A DNA stretch of 64,000 bases, from NCBI RefSeq assembly GCF_003255815.1, contig NC_037681.1:71361821-71425820 (forward strand), read 5' to 3'. Both the position numbers and the translations under genes were made by a program. Below are positions 47,870-59,030 of the stretch, one piece after another (the stretch's first letter is position 1; each line of letters starts with the position of its first letter). This DNA is from Theropithecus gelada (Eukaryota; Chordata; Mammalia; Primates; Cercopithecidae). Under the pieces are notes generated by a model, which was given only the letters and a program-made list of their open reading frames with translations, did no database searches and was not told the DNA's origin.

Positions 47870-49384
47870 GTTCATATCTTAATTTGAAAACATCCATAAA
47901 CAAAGGTGTACCTTGGTAAGGGGGCTACATAACCTAAAAGAATTATAGGTGGAAGAGTTTTACGTATATAATGATCACATTTTACAAGTTATAGTTGACC
48001 TGCAGATAAATAAAGTATGGTATTTTTGCCTTCATTCCTTAAATATAATATATATCCTTTCTCTCAATGACCTGCTAATCCAACACTGATGATTCCTTGA
48101 AACATCCCTGTGACTTAAAGTTTACAATTTCTAAGAACTTTTCCTAACTCACCATCTCTCAGTTATTCATACACTTAAATTTTCTTTTATCCTATCTAAA
48201 TCATACAAGTATTGTCTGCAAGTAAGATAGGCAAACATCTCTTCTAGACCACTGGAACACATGGCCATTTTCTAGATATACAATAAATGATGTCACAGAT
48301 GAAGAATCAAGATACAGACTTCTCTGTACCACTGAAAACGTTCATGTCACATTTTTATCACAACTTAGGTTGGTGGGTTTTTGTTTTTGTTTTTCCTACT
48401 TATGAAAATAGTGCCAAAGATCTTCAGTTGGCACTCCAAAGCACAGACAATTGCAACCAGTGTTCTAGAGTTACTTCTGAATATTCTCCTAGACAAGTAG
48501 CAGGAGCACTGACATGCTTTCATAAGAGAATAAAACGCATACAAAGATTTATTATGTGGTTTCATAAATTTAAAGCAATTGTAGTGCCTTGAATGTCTTT
48601 GTATAAACTTTTATATGACTCTAATAGAAGATAAAAATCTGATAGAGACTTTCAGAAGGTCAAATATGAAAGACAATCATGTCTAATGAATAAACTGATT
48701 TCTGCTGGAGTAAACAGCAGGTCACAATTTCAAAAAGAATCTGTATTATTTTTTGACAGTGCATCTAAAGTACAAATGTGGCTCCATATTATGTGTGATT
48801 TTGGTACAATATTTAAAATTCTGAAATCATTAAGCAATTTCAACCTATACAGAAGTATGACAACTTGTAATTATCTAGACTATATGGCTAACTCTTTTAT
48901 TTATAAAGATGTTGAGTCTTACCTCTGCATGTGTGCATTGAGAATCCAGATTAAAAAAATAATAATAATTGTACTTTTCAAAAAACTTGGTTAGATATTT
49001 TTATTTAAACTTTTGATTTTGTGCAGTATATATTTAAATTATATTGCTTAATGAATCCATCTGAAAACAGTGAATAGGAGAACATATAAACATAGCACAA
49101 TGACTTACATCTAGCAACATGTGCTTGCCAAGACAATTGGGAATTAAATATTTAAGTACATGGATATAATATCTTTGTGGTTACATATGTGATTCCAAAT
49201 CAGACCAAACTAATTCCTTAGGAAAGCCAAGAGATAGAGAAGCCATAGCATTAGAGTGACACCCAGAATTATAGAAGACAAGCATTACACAAACGCAGAG
49301 AAAAGTTGAGATTTTGGTTTTAAGAAACTTTCCTCTTTGTAAGTCAGTGTCTCAGTAAACAGGAACTATGCATTCATTACAAAC
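47870..49384. other. Unassigned sequence
   Basis: No repeat recognised. An ATG-started frame at 48287-48592 (101 codons) has no known domain. Confidence 0.35.
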
Positions 49385-49526
49385 CTACTGATGCATGTGT
49401 ATGTGTGTGCATTTATGTATGTGTGTATATATGATTATAACTCAATTTAATTTGGGTAGATAAATAGGTATTATATGGATACACATATACTTTCATTTGG
49501 CTATATATATATATATATATATGTAA
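49385..49526. repeat. TG/TA-rich simple repeats
   Basis: An ATGTGTGTGC-type patch (49385-49440) and a (TA)11-type run (about 49503-49524). Confidence 0.9.
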
Positions 49527-49587
49527 AATATACATATAATATGTAAAATTTCATCTGGCTATTATATTAACACACCATAAGTAATAA

Positions 49588-49627
49588 GTGTGTGTGTGTG
49601 CGCGCGCATGCGTGTGAGAGAGAGAAA
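49588..49627. repeat. (GT)n(GC)n(GA)n tract, possible Z-DNA
   Basis: A strictly alternating purine-pyrimidine run of 29 bp, 49588-49616, made of GT, CG and CATG steps, followed by GA units. Confidence 0.93.
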
Positions 49628-49829
49628 TTTAGCTACAAACTGTGAGGGGGAAAGAAAAAGCGAAAAAAAAAAGGAAAAGTTAAACCTCAGAAGAGAATAC
49701 ATTGATAAAGTATTAGTGAGTTTCTTCAAATCTTGAAAAAAATGTGTTTTAAATTTTTGTTTGTTACTTTTATAATCCCAAAGTTGTGGCAATAAGATAT
49801 AGTGGTTTCAAACTGAAAAATAAAAAGAC

Positions 49830-50078
49830 AATCGCCTGAGCTCAGATGCTGGAGATCAGTTTGGGAAACACAGTGTGACCTCATCTTTACAAAAATATAT
49901 TTAAAAAAATTAGCCATTGGTGGCTGTGCATGCCTATAGTCCCAGCTACATGGGAGGCTGAGTCACGAGAATGGCTTGAGCCCCGCGGGGACTGAGGTGG
50001 AGTGAGCTATGACTGCCTCATTGCAACTCAAGCCAGGGTGACAGCAACACCCTGTCTCAAAAAAAAAAATAATAATAA
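49830..50078 (+). mobile_element. Alu, old (AluJ-like), 5'-truncated
   Basis: From 'tcgcctgagctcagatgctg' through 'agccattggtggctgtgcat' to CCTGTCTC and an A/TAA tail. High divergence and loss of the first part of the left arm. Confidence 0.88.
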
Positions 50079-51040
50079 AATATATTAATGGCTTAAATAT
50101 GCATAATCTCATGTTTGTTAAATTATGCATAGCCATGAATTTACTATCAATAAATATTTTTACCATTTTCTTTTTTGTTGTCTTTCGGATCTCCATCAAA
50201 ATAAACACAAGTAAATGAATTTTTTTATCTTTACTTTTGCACTATCTTCCCTTGTTTATCACTTTATATTTTCAATCCATTTCTAGCTTCCTTTGGTTTT
50301 ATTAGTAATGCATTACATTTGCATAGCATTATGTATTATATCAAACCATATAAAAGTGCCTTTCATAAGTAAAAAATCGTTGATTATTAGCAATTTCATA
50401 TGGCTTAAACTTAACTCTTCTCAAAGTGCATTTTTATGAATTCTCTCATTTGATCAACAACCTTGTTATAAGATTAATACTCAGGTTACACAAAATAAAA
50501 TAAGGTTTTAAAGAGTTATTACTAAGTCTGAATCAGCTAGATACATTAAAGTACCGGTGCTTTGATTGTAGATTAAAGATGTGAACATGCATATACAAAG
50601 GCATTGTCCTGAAATTGGTTTTAATTAAAAGCTCAAAATCCACATTTCCATCTTCCTGCCACAACCTCTTACCCCACCAAAAAGTTATCATGATGATTAA
50701 CATGGGCCTTTCTTCACTGAACTAGTAATTATTCTTTTCAATGCTTCTTTTATTATTATGGCTTTAACAATACATCTTCTGATCTTACTAATATATTTTT
50801 TATTAAGAAGCTCAGTTGGTTCTACCAAGATTAAAGAGGAGATCATAGCCAAGTTTCTTTAAAAAATGAAGACTGCTTATTTTTAGCAAGAGGAGAAAAA
50901 AATGAGGACAAAAATTTTGTGGAAATTTAATTTGTGTCATTTGTCCACAGTAGTGTAAGTATGGCAACTGTATGCAAAATGCAGCAGCCATGCATTTCAT
51001 CAGTGATAATATATGACGAGACTTTCTACTTTCTCTCTGT
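50079..51040. other. Unassigned sequence
   Basis: No gene or family recognised. Confidence 0.35.
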
Positions 51041-51041
51041 T

Positions 51042-51204
51042 TTATTATTATTATTATTATTATTTTATTTTATTTTTTATTTTTTGGTAGAGGCAGAACC
51101 TCCCAGGGTTGCTCAGGCTGTTCTTGAACTCCTGGCCTCAAGGAATCCTCCTGCCTTGTCCTCCCAAAGTGCTGGGATTACAGATGTGAGCTGCCATACC
51201 TGCC
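51042..51204 (-). mobile_element. Alu left-arm monomer or fragment with ATT repeat
   Basis: An (ATT)n/(ATTTT)n run is followed by 'ggcagaacctcccagggttg' to 'gctgggattacagatgtgag', a reversed left-arm-only Alu. It may be a monomeric fossil Alu (FLAM type) or a truncated AluJ. Confidence 0.85.
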
Positions 51205-51548
51205 TCTCTTCTCAATTTTTTAATCAAAATAAATTATAAAATGTTGTTCATAACTAAGTCTGAAAAATATCTAGTCCTTCACCCCTTACCCCTTTCTCAT
51301 TCCCCAAACCCTGGGAATCTACTGTAAAATGAATTCATAAACCAAGAGTCATTGCTTTTGTATTCTACTACTTACATTTTACATGGAAAACACAGAAAGA
51401 AGTTGGGTGGTATCTCCTGGAAGAACAAAAGAGAAGAACCCTGGGGGATAATTTCTGGGAGTATACTATACCACATGAAATCTGGAAAACTCCTTCATTC
51501 TCATCTGCCTTTTTCCCGTTCTAAATCAACACACTAATTGGATAAAAT
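51205..51548. other. Unassigned sequence
   Basis: Nothing recognised. Confidence 0.35.
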
Positions 51549-51562
51549 TCTGCCCAGTTAAC

Positions 51563-51863
51563 TTTTTTTTTTTTTTTTTTTTTTGAGACGGAGTCTCGCT
51601 CTGTCGCCCAGGCTGGAGTGCAGTGGCGCGATCTCGGCTCACTGCAAGCTCCGCCTCCCGGGTTCACGCCATTCTCCCGCCTCAGCCTCCGAGTAGCTGG
51701 GACTACAGGCGCCCGCCACCACACCCGGCTAGTTTTTTGTATTTTTAGTAGAGACGGGGTTTCACCATGTTAGCCAGGATGGTCTCGATCTCCTGACCTC
51801 GTGATCCACCCGCCTCGGCCTCCCAAAGTGCTGGGATTACAGGCTTGAGCCACCGCGCCCGGC
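51563..51863 (-). mobile_element. AluY, Old World monkey type, young
   Basis: Full-length reversed Alu of low divergence; the head complement reads CTTGAGCCACCGCGCCCGGC. A duplication TCTGCCCAGTTAACTT lies at 51549-51564 and 51864-51879. Its head faces the next Alu 68 bp away in opposite orientation. Confidence 0.97.
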
Positions 51864-51931
51864 TCTGCCCAGTTAACTTATACTTCCTGCAAATATTACT
51901 TCAAGGATCTCACTTAAAAATGTAAAATAAT

Positions 51932-52236
51932 GGCCGGGCGCGGTGGCTCAAGCCTGTAATCCCAGGACTTTGGGAGGCCGAGACGGGCGGATCACGAGGT
52001 CAGGAGATCGAGACCATCCTGGCTAACATGGTGAAACCCCGTCTCTACTAAAAATACAAAAAACTAGCCGGGCGTGGTGGCGGGCGCCTGTAGTCCCAGC
52101 TACTCGGAGGCTGAGGCAGGAGAATGGCGTGAACCTGGGAGGCGGAGCTTGCAGTGAGCCGAGATCGCGCCACTGCACTCCAGCCTGCGTGACACAGCGC
52201 GAGACTCCGTCTCAAAAAAAAAAAAAAAAAAAAAAA
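51932..52236 (+). mobile_element. AluY, Old World monkey type, young
   Basis: Full-length plus-strand Alu with CTCAAGCCTG, CCGAGACGGGCGG and AACTAGCCGGGCG. Target duplication GTAAAATAAT at 51922-51931 and 52237-52246. Forms a head-to-head inverted pair with the preceding Alu. Confidence 0.97.
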
Positions 52237-52246
52237 GTAAAATAAT

Positions 52247-53517
52247 TAAGTCCCTCCACAAAAAGAAATAATTTAAAAATATACGAAGGTATTTGATACA
52301 TTTTATTCTTATTTTCTCAAAATTATTGTATTTTGAGCAGAATTATTATATTGAAATTCTGTATTTTCCTTAGCATTGCACTGGGAATAAGTTAGACACC
52401 ATCTGTTTGATTCAATTGTTTACCTTAAAGGGAAAGTAAGTTCTAGAAAACAACTCTTAAAAAACTGTGTAGATGTACTTTCTGATTCTACGACACAGAA
52501 TAAGGAGCTATATAGACAAGAATTCTTAGAACTATATCACAGAATCAGAATATGTGTAAGGCAGAATTCTTAGAATTATGCTGCAATCAGATGAACTGAC
52601 ATACTCTTTTTTTTTTCTTTTTGCCTCTTCGCTTTACAATCAAGTTAAAGCTATTTACCTGGACTGTGTTTGTGCTATTCCTACTTCATCTTTATTGAGT
52701 AATTCTGCTGCTTCTCATGACAACAAAATAACATTTTGAAACTTTCTCATTTAAAGCAGGTGCACTCTGAGTGATTATATGTGTCATGTACACAAGTCAA
52801 GACAGACACCGATCTCCAGTGTAGAGGTGCATCAGACAGTGTGACAAGGGATGCAGTGGTAATTATAAAAGATCTGTTGACATTATATCCTTTCTAAATC
52901 CCATTACAATGATGCATTTTAAACTTACTATTTGATCAGGATGAAGACAGTGAGATAATTAAAATCTTTAGAGTACCTATACTTGATATACTGAAACAGA
53001 GTAACAATATGTGAGAATTACATTTGAAGCATTAGGTCATCTCTGTCTTATAAATATCTTTGCTATTTAAGAAACTATGGCATTTTTCTGATTTCTATTT
53101 CTATTTAAAATATTAAAATGCTTATACCCAGATTTCCATTTCAGAAGAGGTACTGTAAAATGATTTAAAACTTTGTGGTCCCTTAATAAATTATATATAA
53201 AAAGCATGGATTAAAGTGGTCAGGGCTGTTTAAAAAACAGTAATATTTGTGTGTATGTATGTGTGTGTATTTTAAGAGAGTGGATATCCATGAATAATAT
53301 CCTCATAAACTGGCCTAACTAGTCTTCGATAGCATTATTTTCATGCTATTTTATCTACAGAATTAATAGTTTTGCATAGAGTCATGGAATTTTCTATATA
53401 CAAGAATCTTCAGTGCCCTTCCTCCTACAAGTTAAATAATGCATAAACGTATCCTGAAAAACGCTAGAATATATCTCTTCAGAGAAACCACGTAAATAAA
53501 TTAACTCATATTCTTAG
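52247..53517. other. Unassigned sequence
   Basis: No gene or family recognised. Confidence 0.35.
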
Positions 53518-53532
53518 AAAACAGCCTTACTG

Positions 53533-53853
53533 CTGGGTGCGGTCGCTCACGCAGGTAGTCCCAGCACCCTGGGAGGCCGAGATGGGAGGATCACGAGGTC
53601 AGAAGATCGAGACCATCCTGGCAAACATGGTGAAACCACGTCTCTACTAAACACACAAAAAATTAGCCAGGCATGGTGGTGGATGCCTGTAGTCCCAGCT
53701 ACACGGGAGGCTGAGACAGGAGAATGGCGTGAACCCAGGAGGCGGAGCTTGCAGTGAGCCGAGATTGCGCCACCGCACTCCAGCCTGGGCGATAGAGCCA
53801 GACTCCCTCTCAAAAAAACAAAACAAACAAACAAAAAAAAATAATAAAAAAAT
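53533..53853 (+). mobile_element. AluY-like, full length
   Basis: Plus-strand Alu with GATCACGAGGTCAGAAGATCG and a CAAA/TAAAA tail. Flanks AAAACAGCCTTACTG (53518-53532) and AAAATAGCCTTGCTG (53854-53868) match at 13 of 15 bases. Confidence 0.95.
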
Positions 53854-53868
53854 AAAATAGCCTTGCTG

Positions 53869-54483
53869 TGTCTGTGTGTTCTCTTTCACCACACCTGGAC
53901 AGATCTCATCTCATAAACATCCAATAAGATCTTAATGCAACCAAAACACTTGAATATCAATATTATTATTTTATCATTATTATTTTATTCTTTTTAATTG
54001 CATTAGCTTAAAATATTGTATATTTTTGTTTTCTAAGAACCAGAGCCCTATGGCTTTCTCTTAATGTTAAACTGTTTATAATGATGAGTCAAAGTCATAT
54101 TAGAAAATATTAGAAGTCACATGGCCATTATCTAGTATGTCCCATTGATGAACGCTTTGGGAGGATGATGTTAAATCTTCTGATATTTAATTTAGGAATC
54201 TCATTAGATACCATGGCACAGTCTATACACTTCAGTGTCTCCTGGGTGGCAGACCTCACAGAATGAAGCCAGGAGCCTTATGCTGAGAGAATAGGAATGT
54301 TCAATGGGTTCTTCCTTCATCATGAAAAAAAGCAACCAGAAAACAAATAGCTTACAGCAATCTTGAAGCTATCTTGTGTGCTTGTCTCAGTAAAAAACTA
54401 AATGCAAGGAGGAAAAAACAAACTTGACATGGTTAAAAAGAAGAGGTTGCTCATCTGGATTTATCTTGTGTTATGCTTTTTAA
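53869..54483. other. Unassigned sequence
   Basis: No repeat recognised. An ATG at 54429 starts a 19-codon frame with a basic start and a hydrophobic run, just upstream of the next entry but in another frame. Confidence 0.3.
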
Positions 54484-54741
54484 ATTAAAAATCCTTCAAA
54501 GCTTTCTGATTGTTTGGTTCATGAGGTAGAGGGCCTGTGTCTTCAAAGACAGAAGAGACAAGATCTGCTAAAAGAGACAGCCTCTCGTGATGATGTACTT
54601 ACTGCCACTCAGACCAGAAAAGATTCTGGTCCTAATACAGTTAATCACTTGGGCCATGAGTTGGTCATTGCTGTGTCCTATGGAGAGCCTGAACAAGGAG
54701 AACTTTTGTTGAGTCACTCAACTATGGAATTTCTGCTTTAA
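54484..54741 (+). other. Coding-like open frame, unrecognised
   Basis: An 86-codon frame between stops, with balanced composition and short stretches such as QRQKRQDLLKETASRDDVLT and VIAVSYGEPEQGELLL. There is no ATG near its 5' end; the first in-frame ATG is near the 3' end. I do not recognise a family. It may be a relic exon or retrocopy piece, or chance. Confidence 0.2.
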
Positions 54742-55089
54742 AGGCAACAAAGTCCTTTCTTCCAAGATATTAAAACATAGACTAACCAGGAAGGATTTAT
54801 ATATTTTAAGATAAAAATAACATGGATTTTTTTAACACTATTACTAAATTACTTCTAAAGTCTTTGAGTTTAAAACTATTAGGAGGCCTCTCAGGCTGTA
54901 TAAATTACACAGGGCTCTCAGAGATCATAAATTGTCTAAAGAAAAAGGGTCATGAGGAAAGCACCATCTCTCCCCATGTTTTCATGACTGAATTTCCATA
55001 ATGTAGTGAATTTGGTTTTTACCAATGAGAGAAGGTGTGTGGGGGAAGGAACAAGAAAGCTATCTTAAAAAGAGATACAAAAAAGTAAA
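54742..55089. other. Unassigned sequence
   Basis: Nothing recognised. Confidence 0.35.
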
Positions 55090-56435
55090 TATTTTCCCAG
55101 TTAGAATCTTAGTGACTTTGAGGGGATCAAAAGAACCTACTATGAATAATTATACATCAATAACTTGGATAATCCAGAAAAAGCAGATAAATTCCTAGAA
55201 ACATACAACCTATCAACTGAATCATGAATATAATATCTGAACAGATCATTAACTATTAAGGAGATTCAATCAGTAATTAAAAGCCTCCCAAAAAAGAAAA
55301 ACCCAGATGAGATGGTTGCACTGGAGAATTACACCAAACATTTACAGAAAAAATAATGCTAATTCTTCTCAGAATTTTCTAAGAAATAGAAGAGAAGAGA
55401 ACATTTCCGTACTCATTTTATGAGGCCAGCATTATGGTGGTAGTGATACCAACGCGAGACAAGGACTACAAGAAAACTACAGGCCAATATCCCTAGTGAA
55501 CACAGATGCAAAACTTCAGAACAAAATACTAACAAACCAAATTCAACAGCACATTAAAAGTATCATACATCATGACCAAGAGGGATCTATTCCTGGGTTG
55601 CAGTGATGGTTCGACATACAAAAACAAATCAATGTGATACACCACATTAGTAGAGTGAAGAGTAAGTAATCTTCTCAATAGATGCAGCGGAGAAAAAAGT
55701 ATTTTACTAAATTCAACACCCATTCATGATAAAAACGCTCAACAAACTAGGAATGGAAAAATTACTTCAACATAATAAAGGCCACATGTGAAAAACTCAG
55801 AGCTCACAACATACTCAAAGGTGAAAAACTAAGAGCTCTTCCCAGATGATCAGGAACAAGGCATTAATGACCACTCTTGCCACTTCTATTCAAGATAGTA
55901 TTGGAAGCCCCAGCTAGAGCAATGAAGTAAGAAAAATAAATAAAAAGCAACAAAGCCAGCAAAAAGTAGAAAAAAAAAAAAATATCTGTTTGCAGATGGC
56001 ATGGCATGATTTTATATGTAGAAAACCCTAAAGACACCATAGCAAAAAAAAAAAAAAAAAAAAGTTAGAATAAGCAAAAAGTTGTAGGATACAAAGTTAA
56101 CATACAAAAACAATTGTGCTTCCAGACATAATAAAAAAATAAAAAATAAAGTAATGTTATTTATAATATCAACAAAAAGAATAAATACTTAGTAATAACC
56201 TTACCCAAGGAGGTGAAAGACTTATATACTGAAAACTTACATGCTGATTAAATAAGATCCAGATAAACAGAAAGTCATCCGGTGTTTCGGAATTGGAATG
56301 CTTAATATTAAGATGTCCAAACTATCTAAAGCAATCAACAGATTCAATGCAATCCTTATCAAACTATTAATATCATTTTTTTCAGGAATAGAAAAAAAAT
56401 CCTGGACCTGAATAGCCAGAACAGTTGAAATACCT
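55090..56435 (+). mobile_element. Old L1 ORF2 relic, 5' part
   Basis: Plus-strand L1 ORF2 reverse-transcriptase region in order: 'ctacaggccaatatccctag' (the YRPISL block), 'tcaatgtgatacaccacat', 'ctattcaagatagtattgga' and 'gtttgcagatggcatggcat' (the FADD region). The second aspartate codon of FADD reads GGC and a small repeat GGCATG is inserted, so the active site is lost, and stops and frame changes are many. An intermediate-age L1, dead. Continues at 56838. Confidence 0.92.
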
Positions 56436-56471
56436 TGTGTGCGTGTGTGTGTGTGTGTGTCTCTCTCTCTG

Positions 56472-56530
<59 letters not shown>

Positions 56531-56554
56531 AAGAAAGAGAGAGAGAGAGAGAGA
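56436..56554. repeat. (GT)n(CT)n(GT)n(GA)n compound microsatellite
   Basis: GT units (56436-56460), CT units (to 56488), GT units (to 56507) and GA units (to 56554). The CT and GA blocks can pair, with the second GT block as loop. It probably grew in or next to the tail of the reversed Alu that follows. Confidence 0.95.
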
Positions 56555-56837
56555 CTGGGTCTCACTCTGTCACTCACACTGGAGTGCAGTGGCAGGATCA
56601 CAGCTCATTATAGCTTCAAACTCCTGGGCTCAAAGGATTCTCCCACCTCAGACTCCACAGTAGCTGAGAAAAGAGGTACACACCACTATGTCCAGTTAAT
56701 TTTTAAAATTTTTTGTAGAGAGCAGGTTTTGCTTCATTGCCAAGGCTAGTCTCGGTCGGATTCCTGAGCTTAAGCAATCCTCCCACCTTGGCCTCCCAAT
56801 GCACTGAGACTATAGACGTGAGCCATCAAACCCGGCC
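56555..56837 (-). mobile_element. Alu, old (AluJ-like), inside L1
   Basis: Reversed Alu from 'ctgggtctcactctgtcact' to AACCCGGCC. High divergence. It interrupts the L1 ORF2 relic together with the microsatellite. Confidence 0.9.
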
Positions 56838-57065
56838 AGACAATATATCTTAAGAGAGAAGAGAAAAGCTAGAGGTCAAACCCTTTCTGATTTCAAAACC
56901 TATTACAAGTCTACAGTAATCAACATAGTAAAGTACTGACTTAAATACAGAAATTCAGATCAACGGAACAGAATAAGGAGCCCAGAAATAAAGCAAGGCA
57001 CAAACGGTCAAATGATTTTCAAGAAGGGTACCTAAAGGACAACAATCATACTATTAACAAGAGTC
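56838..57065 (+). mobile_element. Old L1 ORF2 relic, 3' part
   Basis: 'Gctagaggtcaaaccctttc', 'aagtctacagtaatcaacat' and 'cagatcaacggaacagaata' continue the L1 ORF2 order after the Alu, then break off. Confidence 0.9.
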
Positions 57066-57929
57066 CTGCACACTTAACAATTTGTTAAGAGGATAAATTA
57101 CACTTTTTTTTTTAATCCCAATCAAAGGAAAGAAGAAAGAACCTTAGAGATTTTTAGGGCAGTGATTATTTCCTTGAATTATTTCCATAGTCACCCTATC
57201 ATTAAAAAAAGAAAAATCCTTGGTTGTTCATTCAACCATAGAGAAGTGGTTATAAATCCCAACATATTGGTACTTCACTGTTAACACTGACTTGAGCAGA
57301 CATCACCATGATAATTCCTGTGTTTGCCATTTGCATTGTATCACCCTGACTTGCCCTGGTATGCACCAGCACTACTCTGTTCACTTGTTAATACACACAT
57401 TTTTCACTGCACATGTTGGTTACAGGTCACTTTTTCCTTAAATTTAATTGCAACACTTAAGCAAGGACTAACCAAGACTCATTTTTTAAATAAATATCTT
57501 TAAGAATCCATAGTTGATACTCTTTTAGCCCTGGGAATGGGGATATGGAAAAAAAAAAAAAAGTCACAAAGTGGTCCAGAAAATTGCTCTGGCCTATCCT
57601 GATTTCTCTCCTGTATTAATACTATTGAACTTACTATCCATTCTATTGAATTTTAGTGCAGAATTGCTTTCTGATAAGTGTCTATCTTTATTCTCTTTCC
57701 CCATTAAATTATTTCACTGTTACTTTACTTTTTAACACGATTTCCTGCACAGGTGTTGTGTGTCCATAATCTCATTGTTTGAGTGATTTGAACTAATTTA
57801 ACTCACATGACCGACAGTTCAGCGGAGGGTGGCCTTTTGACAGGGTGGAGAAGGACCTTGACCATAATGTTACTCAGCTGTACTGCTATGGACCTCATCT
57901 AAGACCACAAACACTTTTTCAACGATTTA
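57066..57929. other. Unassigned sequence
   Basis: No gene or family recognised. Confidence 0.35.
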
Positions 57930-58110
57930 TTTAACTTCTTAAACAGATGATATATTCACAAAGCTCAAAAATTAAAAAGCACAAAAAGATGTGTGCTTCA
58001 ATGTTTCCAACCTGTTCTTGTTTGCCATCTATCTGCCTTTCATCCTCGCTCCACCCTCCATTCAGGTGACCCTGGGATGTAGACAGCAATATCTAAAGTT
58101 TCCAAGATGC
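57930..58110 (-). mobile_element. L1M-type 3'-end relic
   Basis: 'Ttcacaaagctcaaaaatta', 'aaaaagcacaaaaagatgtg' and 'ctcgctccaccctccattca' resemble the reversed 3' UTR of old L1M/L1ME elements. Moderately weak. Confidence 0.45.
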
Positions 58111-58539
58111 TTCTAAAGCAGAACATTGTTGTTTTCAGTTGTAAACAAGGAGGAGCCTGGTGTGGTTTCAGGTTCCAGTTTCCAGTTTCCAGATGTCGCC
58201 TCTCTGTCAGGGATCAAAACCACTTGCGGTGCCAATTTCACTTGTCAAGCAAACACTAAATACACAAACCAAATGGATACTGAACACCCATGAGGTCTAT
58301 GTTTGTGTTATAGATGATGGAGAGGATAGGGATAAACAAGTAAATTATTAATCTTGAAACAGATATGTGGAAAATCATCATATCTACATTAAATTGTCAA
58401 TAAAACCATTATTTTCTAAATAAGCAGGTGTGAGATTTCCATATATGCATTCACCGCCATCAACATATTTATTTAGGACTTGGCAGAAGTTTAGGTGTCA
58501 TCAATGACAATCCACTCATTTAACTAATGAGAAAACTGA
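58111..58539. other. Unassigned sequence
   Basis: No clear feature. A small purine block near 58530-58555 ('aatgagaaaactgaagttca') is MIR-like in reverse and may be a separate relic. Confidence 0.3.
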
Positions 58540-58559
58540 AGTTCAGAGATGCATCAGGG

Positions 58560-58610
58560 TTTATAATTAAGAATACGAAGAGTCTGGATCCAGCCAGACT
58601 TGGTTTAATC
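58560..58610 (+). mobile_element. MIR SINE, 5' part
   Basis: 'Gagtctggatccagccagac' then TTGGTTTAATC corresponds to the MIR start (gactctggagccagactgcctgggttcaaatcc). It is cut by a hAT element at 58611. Confidence 0.75.
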
Positions 58611-58827
58611 CAAGCTTGTCCAACCCACGACCCACAGGCCCCATGCAGCCCAGGATGGTTTTGAATGCAGCCCAACACAAATTCTTAAACTTTCTTAAAA
58701 CCTTATAGGGTTTTTCTGCAATAATTTTTAAGCTCATCAGCTATCGTTAGTGTATTTTCTGTGTGGCCCAAGACAATTCTTCTTCTTCCAATGTGGCCAA
58801 GGGAAACCAAAAGATTGGACACCCCTG
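58611..58827. mobile_element. hAT-type DNA element, 217 bp, inside MIR
   Basis: Inverted ends CAAGCTTGTCCAAC and CAGGGGTGTCCAAT (reverse of the right end) match at 10 of 14. Flanks GTTTAATC (58603-58610) and GCTTAATC (58828-58835) give an 8-bp target duplication with one mismatch, the hAT rule. Inside, 'tgcagcccaggatggttttg' and 'ccaagacaattcttcttctt' belong to a common non-autonomous repeat whose name I cannot fix. Confidence 0.88.
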
Positions 58828-59030
58828 GCTTAATCCTACCACTTAGCAGCTGTATGACATTAGACAAACTACATAACTCCTATGTGCTTAAATCTTCCCA
58901 TCTGTAAAATGGAAATAAGAATATATCTTTCATAAGATTATAGTGATTAAGTGAGTTAACATATGTAAATAGCTAAGAAGGATGCTTGACATAGAATAAG
59001 CACTATAGAAGTGCAAGCTGTTATAGGTTA
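58828..59030 (+). mobile_element. MIR SINE, 3' part
   Basis: 'Taatcctaccacttagcagc', 'cccatctgtaaaatggaaat' and 'gtgagttaacatatgtaaat' continue the MIR order exactly where the 5' part stopped. Confidence 0.8.

Noticed and set aside
48287..48592. ATG-started 101-codon frame
   Set aside because: Low-complexity Phe/Val run and no recognisable family; no sign of a gene around it.
53547..53892. Minus-strand frames with Gly/Ser/Pro-rich protein-like text
   Set aside because: Antisense Alu translation again; the same text appears at 23600, 38655 and 42921.
56435..56749. Plus-strand frames over the GT/CT/GA microsatellite
   Set aside because: The translation is only Cys-Val, Ser-Leu and Arg-Glu repeats from the simple repeat, followed by reversed Alu.
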